A DNA stretch of 64,000 bases, taken from NCBI GenBank assembly GCA_947462335.1, contig OX381720.1, forward strand, positions 61,029,946 through 61,093,945. Reading direction: 5' to 3'. The notes beneath the pieces are model-generated. The model worked only from the letters and a program-made list of their open reading frames with translations. It was not told the origin of the DNA and did no database searches. Every line of letters starts with the position of its first letter. Position 1 is the stretch's first letter. Positions 51,712 through 63,800 of the stretch are shown here, one piece after another. A program made the position numbers and the translations under genes. Source of the DNA: Harmothoe impar. Lineage: Eukaryota; Annelida; Polychaeta; Phyllodocida; Polynoidae.

Positions 51712-51897
51712 AGAATCACTGTGACTCCCGACTTGATCACTGAGGTAACTCTCCCGAGAACTCTCAAGTGACTCCCTGACATTAGCAGGACTCCATAATA
51801 ACTCTATAATGACTCTGTTCTAAGACCCCCAAATGATTGGGAGTCACTTTAGAGTCCTGGGGAGAGTTACCACAGTGATCGGGGCTGGACTCTCATT
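51712..51897. repeat. Fold-back MITE related to 49910-50195
   Basis: Inverted arms of about 60 bp, left GATCACTGAGGTAACTCTCC and AAGTGACTCCC, right GGGAGTCACTTTAGAGTCCT and GGGAGAGTTACCACAGTGATC. The spacer holds further AACTCTATAATGACTCT blocks. Confidence 0.8.
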
Positions 51898-53209
51898 TAA
51901 AGGTATACGGGAGGGTTCGATGAATTCTATTCTACCAATGATATCTCTTAATCACTTGGGATTATATTAGTTTGGTGTATGGTGATGTGATATATGCAAA
52001 AATATCAATACCTCATAGTGCGAGATTTTGATATATTGACATTTGAAGATAGGACACCCTTAACTATGGCCGCATATGGTGCAAACCCATTTTTTCAACT
52101 TATGTGAACTTTATGAAAAATTGACCAACAATATCCCCACCAAAGTTCTCAGATGTGTACAGAAGATGGTCTGGGACATATTCAATCCACAGAAATTAGT
52201 AGTCATAGGTGAAACCAATGAGCTATGACCGATTTAGGGGGAAAACACAAAATAAATTAATTGTATTTTTTCTATATCAGGCTATGCAGAAGAGAAATTA
52301 GTCAACAATTTGTAATCAAAACCTTAGCTATATGCACATAGGATCATAAGATACACTTAACATCCAAAATAATAGTGATTCATTGATATATTGATACAGT
52401 TGGGGACATATTCGCATATTTTCTGGTCGGCCCAGACAGGTCATAATCGAATAACACAAAGCATTTGGCAGTAGCCAAACACAGTTATAAGGTGTGTAGA
52501 ATGCCATAGTTTGACATTTCAAGGGTTAATAAAGGTGAGTTAAGACAGATACAACAGGGAGACATGCTTTTATGATAGTTTTAGGTAGTTTCGTTTTTTG
52601 CCACCAGGTGCCGTATGCATAGACCCTGGCATATCCCTTTGAGAGTTTCTACTTCTTCTCACTGCGACTTATTCACCTAGAGGAGAATTGAAAAGCTCAG
52701 AAATAAGAGAAGAGAAGAGGAGATAAACGTCATCCCTGTTAACAAAAACGTTATACAACATTTTACAATGTTATATAACGTTCTCTAAGGCTCCTTACTA
52801 TGGCATTACGTTATATACATGTTTAAAACGTTATTTTGACTAAGAAATAAAGTGTTCTTGTTAGCTGGGGTGTGGTATCCTCTACAGTATCGACATGAAG
52901 CTTCTTTGTCTTGGAGTGTTTATTTCATGGTATTTATTTATTTAGATTTGATTCGATTTTAAATTTATCAGCTTTTTAACTATGCCATAGAAATGTAAAC
53001 AATCCCCGCACATCAGCATTTCGATGGTGTCTCGGGTTATTCATTGGGATGGAAAATAAAAAATGAAAGTGTATATACCATTGCAGTGGTCAGAATATGC
53101 AGTAGGAGTGTCCCTCTTCTGGCAGATTCTTAGTCTAGTCTCAAGTCCAGCAGCATTAATTAACATACACTATCCACTGATCAATTTTTTAAAGACGGCT
53201 TATTGCTGA
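51898..53209. other. Gene-free stretch
   Basis: AT-rich DNA with a cluster of AACGTTAT / ATAACGTT motifs at 52745-52835, probably another MITE. No gene seen. Confidence 0.45.
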
Positions 53210-53370
53210 GAGGTGACATTAGTCATCATGATGCACCAATTTAGCCATAAGCTTATGAGGTCTGCATTACTGCATCATGCCGACCCTTTGGGTGTCTATT
53301 AACCCTGAAGGGTCAGCATGATCTTTGAATGACATAATGGCATAATGCATTAATGCATTTTATAAAACGG
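53210..53370 (+). repeat. GCATCATG-type MITE copy
   Basis: Has CATCATGATGCACCAAT, TGCATCATGCCGACCC and CATAATGCATTAATGCAT blocks; ends are diverged. Confidence 0.5.
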
Positions 53371-55059
53371 TTAGCTGTGCGTTATAGCTCTGGAGAAGTC
53401 ATGTGCCATTTGCTTTAGTGTAACAGCGCACGCTGAATCCGGCTGTAATTACCTAGCTTCATGTACATTACGTTAGCGTCATAGTTTACGTTAGTTACAC
53501 ACAAACATTACGTTAGTTACCCTGGTACCTTTTTATAAGGACAATAGAAAACTCACTCTTCCCATCTCGACTGCCTGTAGGTCACTCTTCTTTTCCCTAA
53601 ATATCGTCCTTAAAGAGTTGAAGATGGTTGTCTCCATACAGTGTGGTAATTGACCTTGAAGCAGACGCCATCTTTGGCTACACACTGAACTTTACTTAGA
53701 GTTGCTAGAGTTGCACTCACACATCAAGAAACTTCCCAGAGCACCATTCATGTCAAGCGCCCCGCTTACGCGTTCACATCGGCCATCGTCAGCCCATCGT
53801 CAGCCATTTGGCGGCCATGTTTGAATGCTAGCTTCCTGTTGACAGGTCAATCGAGTCAATGTCATCGGCGATATTGGCCGTGAAAGACAGGACTTTGCAT
53901 CAGCAGCCGACAAAAAGGCCTGGTTATTTGGCCGTCCGAGGGAATTATCCGCCAAGCGGAGCGCTGGGGCGGGGAGGCACGCTGGTTAATGTGATTTGTA
54001 GAGATGTCAGAATGGGAAGACATAATCCTTCACAGATCTAGGCATGTAACTGGGCAATCCACAATGAGGACAACTGATGTGAGAGGGGGAGAAGGGGAAC
54101 ATACTGACAGGGAGCCTTTCAGAGGTTGAGCCTCTGGGGGGAAGATCGATATCGGGACAGAGACAGAAAGCATGGGAAAGAGAAAGAGAGAATGGCAGAG
54201 AGAGAGAGCGGATAGAGAGAGAAGAGGAGAGAGGGGGCAAGAGAGGGTCAAGCGAGGGTCGATTAGGAGAGACACACATAGAGAGAGGTAGAGACAGAGA
54301 GAGAAGGAGAGAGAGAGGAGCGGATAGAGAGAGAGAGAAAGGGAGTGAGAGTGGAGGGGGAGAGAGAAAGGGAGAGAGAGCGAGAGAAGACAGTGGAATA
54401 TGGAGTGTATGTAAATGAATGACAGCAATCTAGTTGAAACAAAAAATAAACTGTTTTATCAGGGAGAAAACGAATAACAAAGAGGAAACATCTAGACAGC
54501 AAAACAGCAAAGACAATTAGACCAAATATATACTCCATAATTCTATATGCACTGATATTAACCTTATTAAGCAGTCATAAACCGAAATATAGGCTCCGTT
54601 TAGAAATCAACCCCCTAGACTAAATGTCCATGTTCATTTTTAAGAAGATTGATCTCTGAGTACTGCTCATTGGACATACCTACAATAAGTATAAAAGGAA
54701 AAATACAAATTCAGTTCTGTTATTAAGTCTAAGTTCTACATCTCCATATTAGACCTTCATGTCTATGTATTAGAGGCTGTATTTCTAGCCCTGACTCACA
54801 ACATCCCCCCCCCCCCCACTGCTCCAGGACTTCATCGCCAATTGTAGATAATCAAATAAAGGTATTAATATCTATGCAAATACGGCGCAGAAAGGCGGCT
54901 TTTTACGTGCGGCCGCGGCCATGTAATCACATTCTGCACCGTGTTCTACGCTCATCAACCATCTTCACAACCCGCCGAGCAATGAACGAGCAATTCACCG
55001 AGCAATGAACGAGCACTTCCCGACACTGTAGGGCTGAACTGAGCAGGTCACCGGTCAGT
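53371..55059. other. Gene-free stretch with GA-rich tract
   Basis: Ordinary DNA, then an (AG)n-rich tract at about 54160-54400. Minus frames through it are Ser/Leu-rich artefacts. No gene seen. Confidence 0.5.
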
Positions 55060-55370
55060 TACTGAGGGTCAAGGGGAGGGGCAGGGAGAGCAGGGGGCAG
55101 GAGTGGGGGGTAGGATGGAAGGAGGGAGAGAAAGGAGGAGGGGGTTAAGGCAGAAGACAGAGAGGGGTGCGAAGGGAGGATGGAAGTGAGGGGTACGGTG
55201 GAAGGAGGGAGAAAGGAGAGAAGAGAGTAAAAATGGAGGAAGAAGGCAGTGGTTAAAAGGCGAGAGAATAGGGCAGAGGGAAGGGGGAGGAAGAGAGGGA
55301 GGGAGGGAGGGAGGGAGGGAGGGAGGGAGGGAGGGAGGGAGGGAGGGAGGGAGGGATAGTTCTTAAACAG
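55060..55370 (+). repeat. Purine-rich tract with (GGGA)n
   Basis: Purine-rich DNA ending in a pure GGGA repeat at about 55287-55354, which could form G-quadruplexes. Confidence 0.85.
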
Positions 55371-55424
55371 AGGCAGACATTTTGCCAACAGACTATATCA
55401 AGTCTTGTATTGACTGCTCAGCCC

Positions 55425-55555
55425 CTTAACCCTTTAAGAAAGACATGTCGCTAAAAGATGATAATTGGCTCATGATTCCAACTCTTTGGGAGTGTCTCAA
55501 CCCTGTAGAGTCTGCATGATGCTTGAATGCAATACTTGCGTCCTTAAAGGGTGCC
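55425..55555 (+). repeat. GCATCATG-type MITE fragment
   Basis: Starts TTAACCCTTTAAGAAAGACA and ends CGTCCTTAAAGGGTG, with GCATGATGCTTGAATGCA inside; short and diverged. Confidence 0.5.
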
Positions 55556-55568
55556 TCCTCCACTCCTG

Positions 55569-56864
55569 CATGCAGCTGCTGACTAGCAGTAACTAGCAGG
55601 CTGCTGACTAGCAGTGACTAGCAGGCTGCTGACTAGCAGTGACTAGCAGGCTGCTGACTAGCAGTGACTAGCAGGCTGCTGACTAGCAGTGACTAGCAGG
55701 CTGCAGACTAGCAGTGACTAGCAGGCTGCTGACTAGCAGTGACTAGCAGGCTGCAGACTGGCAGTGACTAGCAGGCTGCTGACTAGCAGTGACTAGCAGG
55801 CTGCAGACTAGCAGTGACTAGCAGGCTGCAGACTAGCAGTGACTAGCAGGCTGCTGACTGGCAGTGACTAGCAGGCTGCAGACTAGCAGTGACTAGCAGG
55901 CTGCAGACTAGCCGTGACTAGCAGGCTGCAGACTAGCAGTGACTAGCAGGCTGCAGACTAGCAGTGACTAGCAGGCTGCAGACTAGCAGTGACTAGCGGG
56001 CTGCAGACTAGCAGTGACTAGCAGGCTGCTGACTAGCAGTGACTAGCGGGCTGCTGACTAGCAGTGACTAGCAGGCTGCAGACTAGCAGTGACTAGCAGG
56101 CTGCAGACTAGCAGTGACTAGCAGGCTGCAGACTAGCAGTGACTGGCAGGCTGCAGACTAGCAGTGACTAGCAGGCTGCTGACTAGCAGTGACTAGCAGG
56201 CTGCAGACTAGCAGTGACTAGCAGGCTGCTGACTAGCAGTGCCTAGCAGGCCGCAGACTAGCAGTGACTAGCAGGCCGCTGACTAGCAGTGACTAGCAGG
56301 CTGCTGACTAGCAGTGACTAGCAGGCTGCAGACTAGCAGTGACTAGCAGGCTGCAGACTAGCAGTGACTAGCAGGCTGCAGACTAGCAGTGACTGGCAGG
56401 CTGCAGACTAGCAGTGACTAGCAGGCTGCTGACTAGCAGTGACTAGCAGGCTGCAGACTAGCAGTGACTAGCAGGCTGCTGACTAGCAGTGCCTAGCAGG
56501 CCGCAGACTAGCAGTGACTAGCAGGCCGCTGACTAGCAGTGACTAGCAGGCCGCAGACTAGCAGTGACTAGCAGGCCGCAGACTAGCAGTGACTAGCAGG
56601 CTGCAGACTAGCAGTGACTAGCAGGCTGCAGACTAGCAGTGACTAGCAGGCTGCAGACTAGCAGTGACTAGCAGGCCGCAGACTAGCAGTGACTAGCAGG
56701 CCGCAGACTAGCAGTGACTAGCAGGCTGCAGACTAGCAGTGACTAGCAGGCCGCAGACTAGCAGGCTGCTGACTAGCAGTGACTAGCAGGCTGCTGACTA
56801 GCAGTGACTAGCAGGCTGCAGACTAGCAGTGACTAGCAGGCTGCAGACTAGCAGTGACTAGCAG
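55569..56864 (+). repeat. 25-bp minisatellite, about 51 units
   Basis: Unit CTGCAGACTAGCAGTGACTA plus GCAGG (25 bp), alternating CTGCAGACTAG and CTGCTGACTAG forms. A higher-order pattern is visible: the block near 56060-56290 recurs near 56310-56530, including rare GACTGG and GCCTAG variants, implying array-level duplication of about 240 bp. Confidence 0.93.
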
Positions 56865-56924
56865 GGTTAAGGAGGCAGGAGGAGGCGATATGAGTCGTAA
56901 CCAGTAATTAACAAGCCTGATTAA

Positions 56925-57125
56925 CCGCTTACATGCCGCATAGTGCATTAATGCATCATGCCCTTGGTCATCATGATGCATGAATGTGAGTAAGTCAACC
57001 ATGCCAACCCTGTTGGTTCGGTACACATGGTGATAACACAGTCCTGGTGAGTTACTCGCCAAACACGTGCATGATGACAACAAATAGGAGTAGAAGCCGT
57101 TAGTCATCATGATCAAAGGGTTAAG
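56925..57125 (+). repeat. GCATCATG-type MITE copy
   Basis: Starts ATTAACCGCTTACATGCCGC, ATAGTGCATTAATGCATCAT and ends TCATCATGATCAAAGGGTTAA. Confidence 0.65.
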
Positions 57126-57954
57126 GATATACCTAATTAATGGCTAGACTGCTCAGAATGTTTGTGTGATGTAGGGGTATTTCGGCAGGTGTTGGGGGGG
57201 GGTAAGGGTAGGGGGGGTTAGATCAGTGATATCCCATCATACAGACGATTATTTCCCCCCCCCCTGTACCAGCCTTGATGTTGGTCTTCATTGATGGCTC
57301 CCATCCCCCTGTGGGGAGCACAGACTGGTTATTTTCTCCCTGAGAGATGTTCCCCGGGCTGTGCTGACCTCCACCAAGGTCCTCTCTACATGCTGTGCGG
57401 CTCATACTGCCTCGCCAGAAACAACCCTAACTATTTTTAACCAAGTAAGTAAAAAAAGGCAATAATAGTCTCTCAGAGGAGTGAAAGAGAGAGAAAAATA
57501 ACTCATGTTGCTCTGTAATACTGAAGTTTGTCAACCATGTCCGATGTAACACAAGGAATTTATGGCAGTGATAAAATCAGTGAAATCCTGCCATGAGACC
57601 AACACACACTGACAAAGTGGCCCTTTGCTCATGGCCCAGGTTCAGTTCTGCCAAGGCCGATGATTAATTTTGCCAAGGCCCCTTTAGTTCAGCCTAGGCC
57701 CCGGTTCAGTTCTGATAAGACCAATGGTACAGTTCAGGTCGACCTGTGTAGAAGGGTTCAGTGCTTCACAGAGTCAAACTTCAGTACCATCATGGGGTAT
57801 AGTACTTTATATCGCTGGTACCATTGTTGACATAGAGACATCAAACCCAATGACCTGAGACAATATTGTTTGTCATCGCTCTGCCCTGAAACCAGTGCAT
57901 CACCCCTAGTACTGTAACCCCCTGCCCCCCCCCAAAAAAGATTAACCACCCATA

Positions 57955-58165
57955 ACCCTATATGGACCTTTTGTCATCAAGAGGCGTGAATGCAGCCATG
58001 GTGGGTTTATTTTTCGTTAGTACATCATGACGATGGTAGTGTCTTATCCTAAAATGTATGTATGATGCTTGCTTGCAGCATTAGCTTGGTCTTTTAGTCA
58101 AGTGTTGCATTCATGGATCATGACACTCAATGAAAATTAAGCATCAAGCAGCCCTTAAAGGGTTA
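57955..58165 (+). repeat. GCATCATG-type MITE copy
   Basis: Ends AAGCATCAAGCAGCCCTTAAAGGGTTAA-like (split: AAGCATCAAGCAGCCC, TTAAAGGGTTAAA) with GTACATCATGACGATGG and GCATTCATGGATCATGAC inside. Confidence 0.55.
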
Positions 58166-58244
58166 AACTCGGCCACAACTGACTCGTCATACCCCCTGTG
58201 TAAGCACACTGTAGGATAAGGTCGTTATAGAAACAACGCAGGGC

Positions 58245-58475
58245 TTAACCCTTAATAGGCTAAACACTGCTGTGTTTAGGGACATTACAGACTACTAAAG
58301 CCCTAGATTTGTATTGAAGCATAATGTCAATCCTTCACCGGTGCATCAACCTAGTAGGGTGGGCATGATGCATGAATGCATCCCTGGAGAATTACTCAAC
58401 AGGGCCACATTAATGCATCATGACAGAAGTTAGCATTGTGCATAATTAAAGCATTATGCCATCCTTAAAGGGTTA
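58245..58475 (+). repeat. GCATCATG-type MITE copy
   Basis: Includes GGGCATGATGCATGAATGCA, TTAATGCATCATGAC and a right end AATTAAAGCATTATGCC, TTAAAGGGTTAAA. The matching copy in the second duplicate is 62675-62925. Confidence 0.65.
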
Positions 58476-58689
58476 AAACAACAAACGCTCACATCCCAGT
58501 TCAGCCCGACCCGACCCCTCCTATCTCCACCTGACCCAAGGGCAGATGAAACAAATTGTTTTGTCGGACTCTGAGTTGGTGATAATTCTCCCATTCCACT
58601 GCTTACAATGCATGAAGTAAAGCAAGGACATGATCACAAAGGGACAGGTATAGTGCAGTTCACGGGTTGGGGGAGCTTCTGAGGGTGGA

Positions 58690-59185
58690 GGAGTAGTAGG
58701 CTGTGTCTCACGACCTTGGTCCAATGTTTTTGTCTCTGATCGGATGCCATCTCTGACTGGGTGCCATCTCTGACCAGGGGCCGTCTCTGACAGGATGTCA
58801 TTTGGGAGTTTAGTTATCTTCTACCAGCAGCAAGAGGCTAATTATACTTACATAATAACTGCCATGAAGTTTTTACAAATCATAATATATATGAGTATAT
58901 GTTAAAAATTTAAAAAAACACTTCCTTCTGACACCAGGTCAGAGACGGCACCCGGTCAGAGACGGCACCCGGTCAGAGACGGCACCCGGTCAGAGACGGC
59001 ACCCGGTCAGAGACGGCACCCGGTCAGAGACGGCACCCGGTCAGAGACGGCACCCGGTCAGAGACGGCACCCGGTCAGAGACGGCACCCGGTCAGAGACG
59101 GCACCCGGTCAGAGACTGCACCCGGTCAGAGACAGCACCCGATCAGAAACAAAAACATTGGCTCAAGGTCGTGAGACACAGACAG
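58690..59185. repeat. Fold-back element with inverted 17-bp minisatellite
   Basis: The left end (CTGTGTCTCACGACCTTGG, then CCAATGTTTTTGTCTCTGA) is the inverse of the right end (TCAGAAACAAAAACATTGG, CTCAAGGTCGTGAGACACAG). Inside each end is a CGGTCAGAGACGGCACC-type 17-bp repeat in opposite orientation: about three diverged copies on the left (58738-58800) and about thirteen near-identical copies on the right (58938-59150). The middle is AT-rich. Confidence 0.85.
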
Positions 59186-59189
59186 TAGA

Positions 59190-59580
59190 GTGAGAGGTGA
59201 GGGAAGCCCAGGGTCAAGGGAGATGCTGAGGGTCAAGGAGGAGGCTGAGGGTGAGGGGTGCAGCTAAGAGTGAGGAGAGAAGCTAAAAATTAGGGAGCAG
59301 CTGAGGTTGAGGGATGCATCTGTGAGTGAGGTGACAGCTGAGATTGAGGGGGCAAGTGACGGTGAGGGGACAGCTGAGGTTGAGGGGTGCAGCTGAGGGT
59401 GGAGGGTGAGGGGAGCAGCTCAGGCTGAAGTGAGCAGCTCCGGATAAGAATAGAAGTTTAGAATAAGGGGAGCAGCTGAGGTTGGAGGGATCATCTGTGG
59501 GTAAGGTGGGAGTCGAGTGTGAGAGGAGCAGCTCAGGATGAGGTGAGCAGCTTGGGTTGGCCGAGCAGCCAACTTGAGAA
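59190..59580 (+). repeat. Degenerate GAGCAGCTGAGGTTGAGGG repeats, copy 1
   Basis: G-rich sequence with many imperfect GAGCAGCTGAGG units; counterpart of 63160-63800. Minus frames through it are Ser/Pro/Leu-rich artefacts. Confidence 0.7.
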
Positions 59581-59760
59581 TAGGAATCACCCCAGATGGC
59601 AGACGGGGTAATGGGGTGGGCGTCAGTGGGAGACAGAGGGCTTTGTGTGATGGGTGGGTGAACCCGGGTGGGGGAGAGGTAGGTTGAGCCATGGACCATG
59701 GCTTGTAGCTATCAGTTACCTCCCCCCCCATACACACAGCCCTTACCCCAGAACATGGTT

Positions 59761-60639
59761 CCCCTCTTTGTGGAGCCCATGATGGAGCTGTCTATGTGAC
59801 CCGCAGTGCTTTGTCCTATTGTCTGTTATACTCTCCTTCTGCTGTTTATATGTTATATTGTCTGGGTCAATATATAGGTTATGTATCTTTTGTATTTAAG
59901 GTCATGTTTTATTCAGTATTTGTAATAGTACAGATTGTAAGAACATATTGGTACAGTGAGATCATGATTATCCTGTCATCAACAATCAGGCATGCCCAAT
60001 TATCTGGCTGCTCTTGTCAGGACTAGTTTTATACATAAGCACTGAGATATGCCTCAATAATCATTCAATATCCCTCCACGGTTTTCCTGAAAACCCTTTT
60101 TAGGGCAAGACAAAGATTTCCAAAACATTTCCCTGAAATAGGACTGGTTGGATTATTAAGGTTTCACTGTAAATGCTCTTTGATTCTATGTTTCAGTATT
60201 TTTTATAATCAGTCTATAACAAAAAGTAGCCATGAGCTGTATCTATTCAGATGCACTGCGATTGAAAAAAAAAGAAAAAATATATACATACATACACATA
60301 TACATAGATATATATATATACCAGCGTACATCTTGACCAATAGATTATGTAAGCCACCTTTCCATATTATAATCATTACTTCCACATCCTCGTAACTTCA
60401 AAGACTGAAATAATCCATCCAAATCCATACATTTGAGGTGATCTATAAAGTGAGTTCACTATGGAGAACGAACCCAGTAAACCGATGGTAAGAGACAGGG
60501 GACCAGGGGAGACTCCCCCTCCACCCTGGTGTCCACCTCTTACACTAATAGGCAGTTACTGAGTACGTTACCAAGCTTTAGCCATCCTTAGAGGGTCTGA
60601 CAGTGAAGCAAAGGGGTGGCCTGGGATGGGACTCCATAC
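59761..60639. other. Gene-free stretch
   Basis: AT-rich DNA with a (TA/CA)n patch at about 60285-60320. No gene seen. Confidence 0.5.
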
Positions 60640-60860
60640 CTTCAATGAGAGCAGAGTGCTTTGATGCCCTATAACCATTGGCAGGATAAATGAATGACTC
60701 CTAGTAACTCAGTACTGCTACATTCATGCAACATGCAAAGCTTCAAGTTGGGATAATGTGTAAATACAAACCTAATGATTAACTTAAGGACAGCATAGTA
60801 GTCAACACAGCCATGGTGATTTATTTTTTATGAAATACAACAGTCCCATTGACTTAACCA
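60640..60860 (+). repeat. Diverged GCATCATG-type MITE
   Basis: Has ATTCATGCAACATGCAAAGC, GCATAGTAGTCAACACAGCC and CAGTCCCATTGACTTAACC motifs, resembling 49610-49735. Confidence 0.4.
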
Positions 60861-61047
60861 AAGAACATCGTATTGCACACCCCCTGTGAAATAACCCATG
60901 GCCATATTTCATGGCCCTGTGACGTCATCAAACTGGCGGTTTGTTTACATTTGAACAGCGTAGAAAGAAGCCAATTTAGCCCTTTTAGGCCCCCCCCTAC
61001 CATAATTTTGGTATTTTGAATCGAAAAAGATAAAAAATAAACACAAA

Positions 61048-61181
61048 GGTACACTCGTTTAAGTCTTTTGACTGGGTTATTTCACTTGTTGACCCTTGGG
61101 CCGCATTTCACTCGGCCTTGTGAAATACAGCCCAAGGTCAACTCGTGAAATAACCCAGTCAACAGACTGAAACTCGTGCAC
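61048..61181. repeat. 134-bp near-perfect fold-back
   Basis: The left arm (GTACACTCGTTTAAGTCTTT, TGACTGGGTTATTTCAC, CCTTGGGC) is inverted in the right arm (GCCCAAGGTCAACTCGTGAA, ATAACCCAGTCAACAGAC, CTCGTGCACC). Spacer about 8-10 nt. Confidence 0.85.
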
Positions 61182-61439
61182 CTGAGGGAAATACCTAATA
61201 AGTAGCTGGAGTGCTCAGAATGTTTGTATGATGTCTCTGGGTCTCTTCTATTGTAGCGGTATTTAGGCAGGTGTGTGTGGGAAGGAGGGGGAGGGGGGCT
61301 AAATCAGTGATATTGCCAATATACAGATATTTCTTTCTCCTCAGTCCTTGATGTTAGACTTCCTTGATGGCTCACATCCCCCTGTGAGGAGCACAGACTG
61401 GTTATTTTCTCCTGGTGAGATGTTCCTTAGGGAGTGGTC

Positions 61440-61690
61440 ATTTTTTAACAACAGGGGGGGATTGGTGGATTTGGGGGGGGGGGGGGACCAAAAATATTTG
61501 GACCCCTTGAAGGGGGGGGGACCAAAAATATTTGGACCCCTCTTGAGGGGGGGACCAAAAAAATTACACCCCTTTTTAGCGAAAAAGCCTGCGCGTTACT
61601 ATAGCTCAAAGGGGTCGGCCGCGCTAATTTTCAACCTGCCTAGGGGGGGGACCGAAAAATTTGTGACCCCTTCCGCGGGGGGAACCAAAA
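61440..61690 (+). repeat. GGGGGGACCAAAAATATTTG repeats
   Basis: Three to five imperfect copies of GGGGGGACCAAAAATATTTG followed by GACCCC. The plus-strand frame through them (Gly/Lys/Pro-rich) is compositional. Confidence 0.7.
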
Positions 61691-61779
61691 AAATTCGGAA
61701 GGCAATAATAGGCCTTCAGAAGAGAGAAAAACAACTGGTATTCCTCCTTCATGATAATGATGTGTCAACCGCTTCTGGT

Positions 61780-61985
61780 ATAACCTCTGGTGAAACTTCC
61801 GGTATAGTTCTAGTGAACCTCTTGTGTAACTTCATGTGCTACTTTTGATGTTATTTCCAAAGTAACTTCTGGTGTAACTTTTAATGTAGCTTCCGGTGTA
61901 ACTTCAGGTATAACTTCCGGTGTAACCTTTGGTGTAACTTCCTGTATAACTTCCAGTGTAACTTCTGCTGTAACTTCCATTGAAA
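61780..61985 (+). repeat. Minisatellite of GGTGTAACTTC units
   Basis: About fifteen imperfect units of roughly 15 bp such as TTCCGGTGTAACTTC. The minus frame with repeated Val-Thr-Pro-Glu codons is compositional. Confidence 0.75.
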
Positions 61986-62384
61986 CCCAATTCATTGATG
62001 GCAATGATAGAATCAGCAATATCCTACCATGAGACCAGCATACACTCACAAAGAGCCCCTTCACTAGAGCTCCTTATTATTACAAAACATTATGTAATGT
62101 CTAAAACATTATTTTGACATAAAACAATGCACTTTAGATAGTTAGGAATCGCATAGTTCAGGTCTACTAAGCACCTGTAGGGGTTCAGTGGTTCAGAGAA
62201 TCAAACTTCAGGCTACCTCCTACCATTGTTGACATAGAGACATCAAACTCAATGACCTGAGACAATATTGTTTGTCATCGCTCTGCCCTAAAACCAGTGC
62301 ATCACCCCTACTGCCATAACCCCTGCCCCTCCCAATGATAAAGCAGACATCTATAACCCCCTATGCGCCATCTAGTGTACTTGC

Positions 62385-62610
62385 CCTTTTTCTTGTAGTG
62401 ATGCATGAAAACAACCACGCAGAGTCTACTCATCAGGGCTGCATTAATGCATCATAAAGACAACACCGCAGTGTCTCAACCCTATAGGTCAGTATGATGT
62501 TTGATTGCAGCAATGGCCTGGGGATTTGATGATCAGAGCTGCATTCATAATTCATGACACTCAATGTGCCCAGTGTATTAAAGCACTATAAGGCCCTTAA
62601 AGTATCAAAC
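62385..62610 (+). repeat. GCATCATG-type MITE copy
   Basis: Has GTGATGCATGAAAACAACCA, GCATTAATGCATCATAA and right end TATTAAAGCACTATAAGGCC. Confidence 0.6.
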
Positions 62611-62674
62611 ACAGTCATCCTACCCCCTGTGTAAGCACAGGGTAGGATAAGGTCATTATAGAAACAACACAGGA

Positions 62675-62925
62675 CTTAACCCTTTAAGGGCCAAATGATG
62701 TATCTAGGGTCATGTTTATTGAAATATATTATAGACTACTGAAGCACTGTTGAATGACTTGCCAAGGCTACACTGGTGCACCATATGAACCCTTCATAAG
62801 TGTTTTACCCCTGTATGGTCAGCAGGATACATGAATACACTGCTCAACATGGAAGCATTCATGCATCATATCGGCAAAAGTCTTTGCACATTAAATCGTT
62901 ATGCTGTCCTTGCGAGGTTAAAACA
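62675..62925 (+). repeat. GCATCATG-type MITE copy
   Basis: Starts TTAACCCTTTAAGGGCCAAA and ends CACATTAAATCGTTATGC, TTGCGAGGTTAAA; second-duplicate partner of 58245-58475. Confidence 0.6.
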
Positions 62926-63159
62926 ACACAGTCCCCCACAAAGGCCCGCATCCTGGTTCCACCAAACCCAGACCCGTCCTATCTCTACCTGACCCGAGGG
63001 CAGCTGAAACAAATTGTTTTGTTGGACTCAGTTGGTGATAATTCTCTAATTTGACCGCTCACAGAGTACAGAGTAAAGCAACTACCTGATCACAGAGGGG
63101 ACAGGCAGGGTTCAGTCCATGCGGAGGGGACAACTCAGGATATGGGAGCTCCTGAGGGT

Positions 63160-63800
63160 AGAGGAGCAGTAGTGCTCAGGGTGAAGGGTCAAGGGAGCAG
63201 CGGAGGTTGAGGGGTGCAGCTGAGCGGAGGGTAGGGGGAGCTGAGAGGGAGGAAAACAGATAAGAGTTAGGAGAGAATGTAAAAGTGAGGGGGCAGGTGA
63301 AGAAGGGGGTGCAGCTGAAGTTGAGGGGAGCAGCTGAGGGTGATGGGAGCAGCTGTGAGTGAGGGGAGCAGCTGAGGGTGCAGCTGAGGGTGAGGGGAGC
63401 AGCTAAGGGTGAGCTGAGCAGCTGAGGGTGAGGTTTGCAGCTGTGAATGAGGGAACAGCTCAGTATCAAGGGAGCAGCTAAGGGTAAGGGCAGCAGCTGA
63501 GGGTGAGGAGAGCAGCTGAGGGTTAGGGGAGCAGCTGTCAGTGAGGGGAGCAGCTCAGTATTAAGGGAGCAGGTATGAGTAAGGGCAGCACTTGAGGGGT
63601 ATGGGAACAGCTGAGGGTGAAGGGAGCAGCATGATAAGAGGAGCAGTTAGAGTGTGGGGAGCAGCTCAAGGTGACAGGAGCAGCTCAGGGTGCGAGGGGC
63701 AGTCAGGGTGAGGGAGGCAGCTCAGGGTGAGGGGAGCAGTTCAGGGTGTGAGGGACAGTCAGGGTGAGGGAGGCAGCTCAGGGGAGGAGCTCAGGACAAC
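63160..63800 (+). repeat. Degenerate GAGCAGCTGAGGGTGAGGG repeats, copy 2
   Basis: Longer version of 59190-59580 with dozens of imperfect GGGAGCAGCTGAGGGTGA units. No gene. Confidence 0.75.

Larger units (their letters stand above)
57126..59760 (+). repeat. Second tandem duplication, copy 1
   Basis: Collinear with 61180-64000. Examples are TGCTCAGAATGTTTGTGTGA (57150), the CCCCCTGTGGGGAGCACAGA block (57305), GACCTGAGACAATATTGTTT (57851) and the GGACCATGGCTTGTAGCTAT block near the end (59692). It contains MITEs and a fold-back element; no gene is recognised. Confidence 0.8.

Noticed and set aside
61348..61848. 166-codon plus-strand frame
   Set aside because: Runs through G-run repeats; Gly/Lys/Pro-rich composition only.
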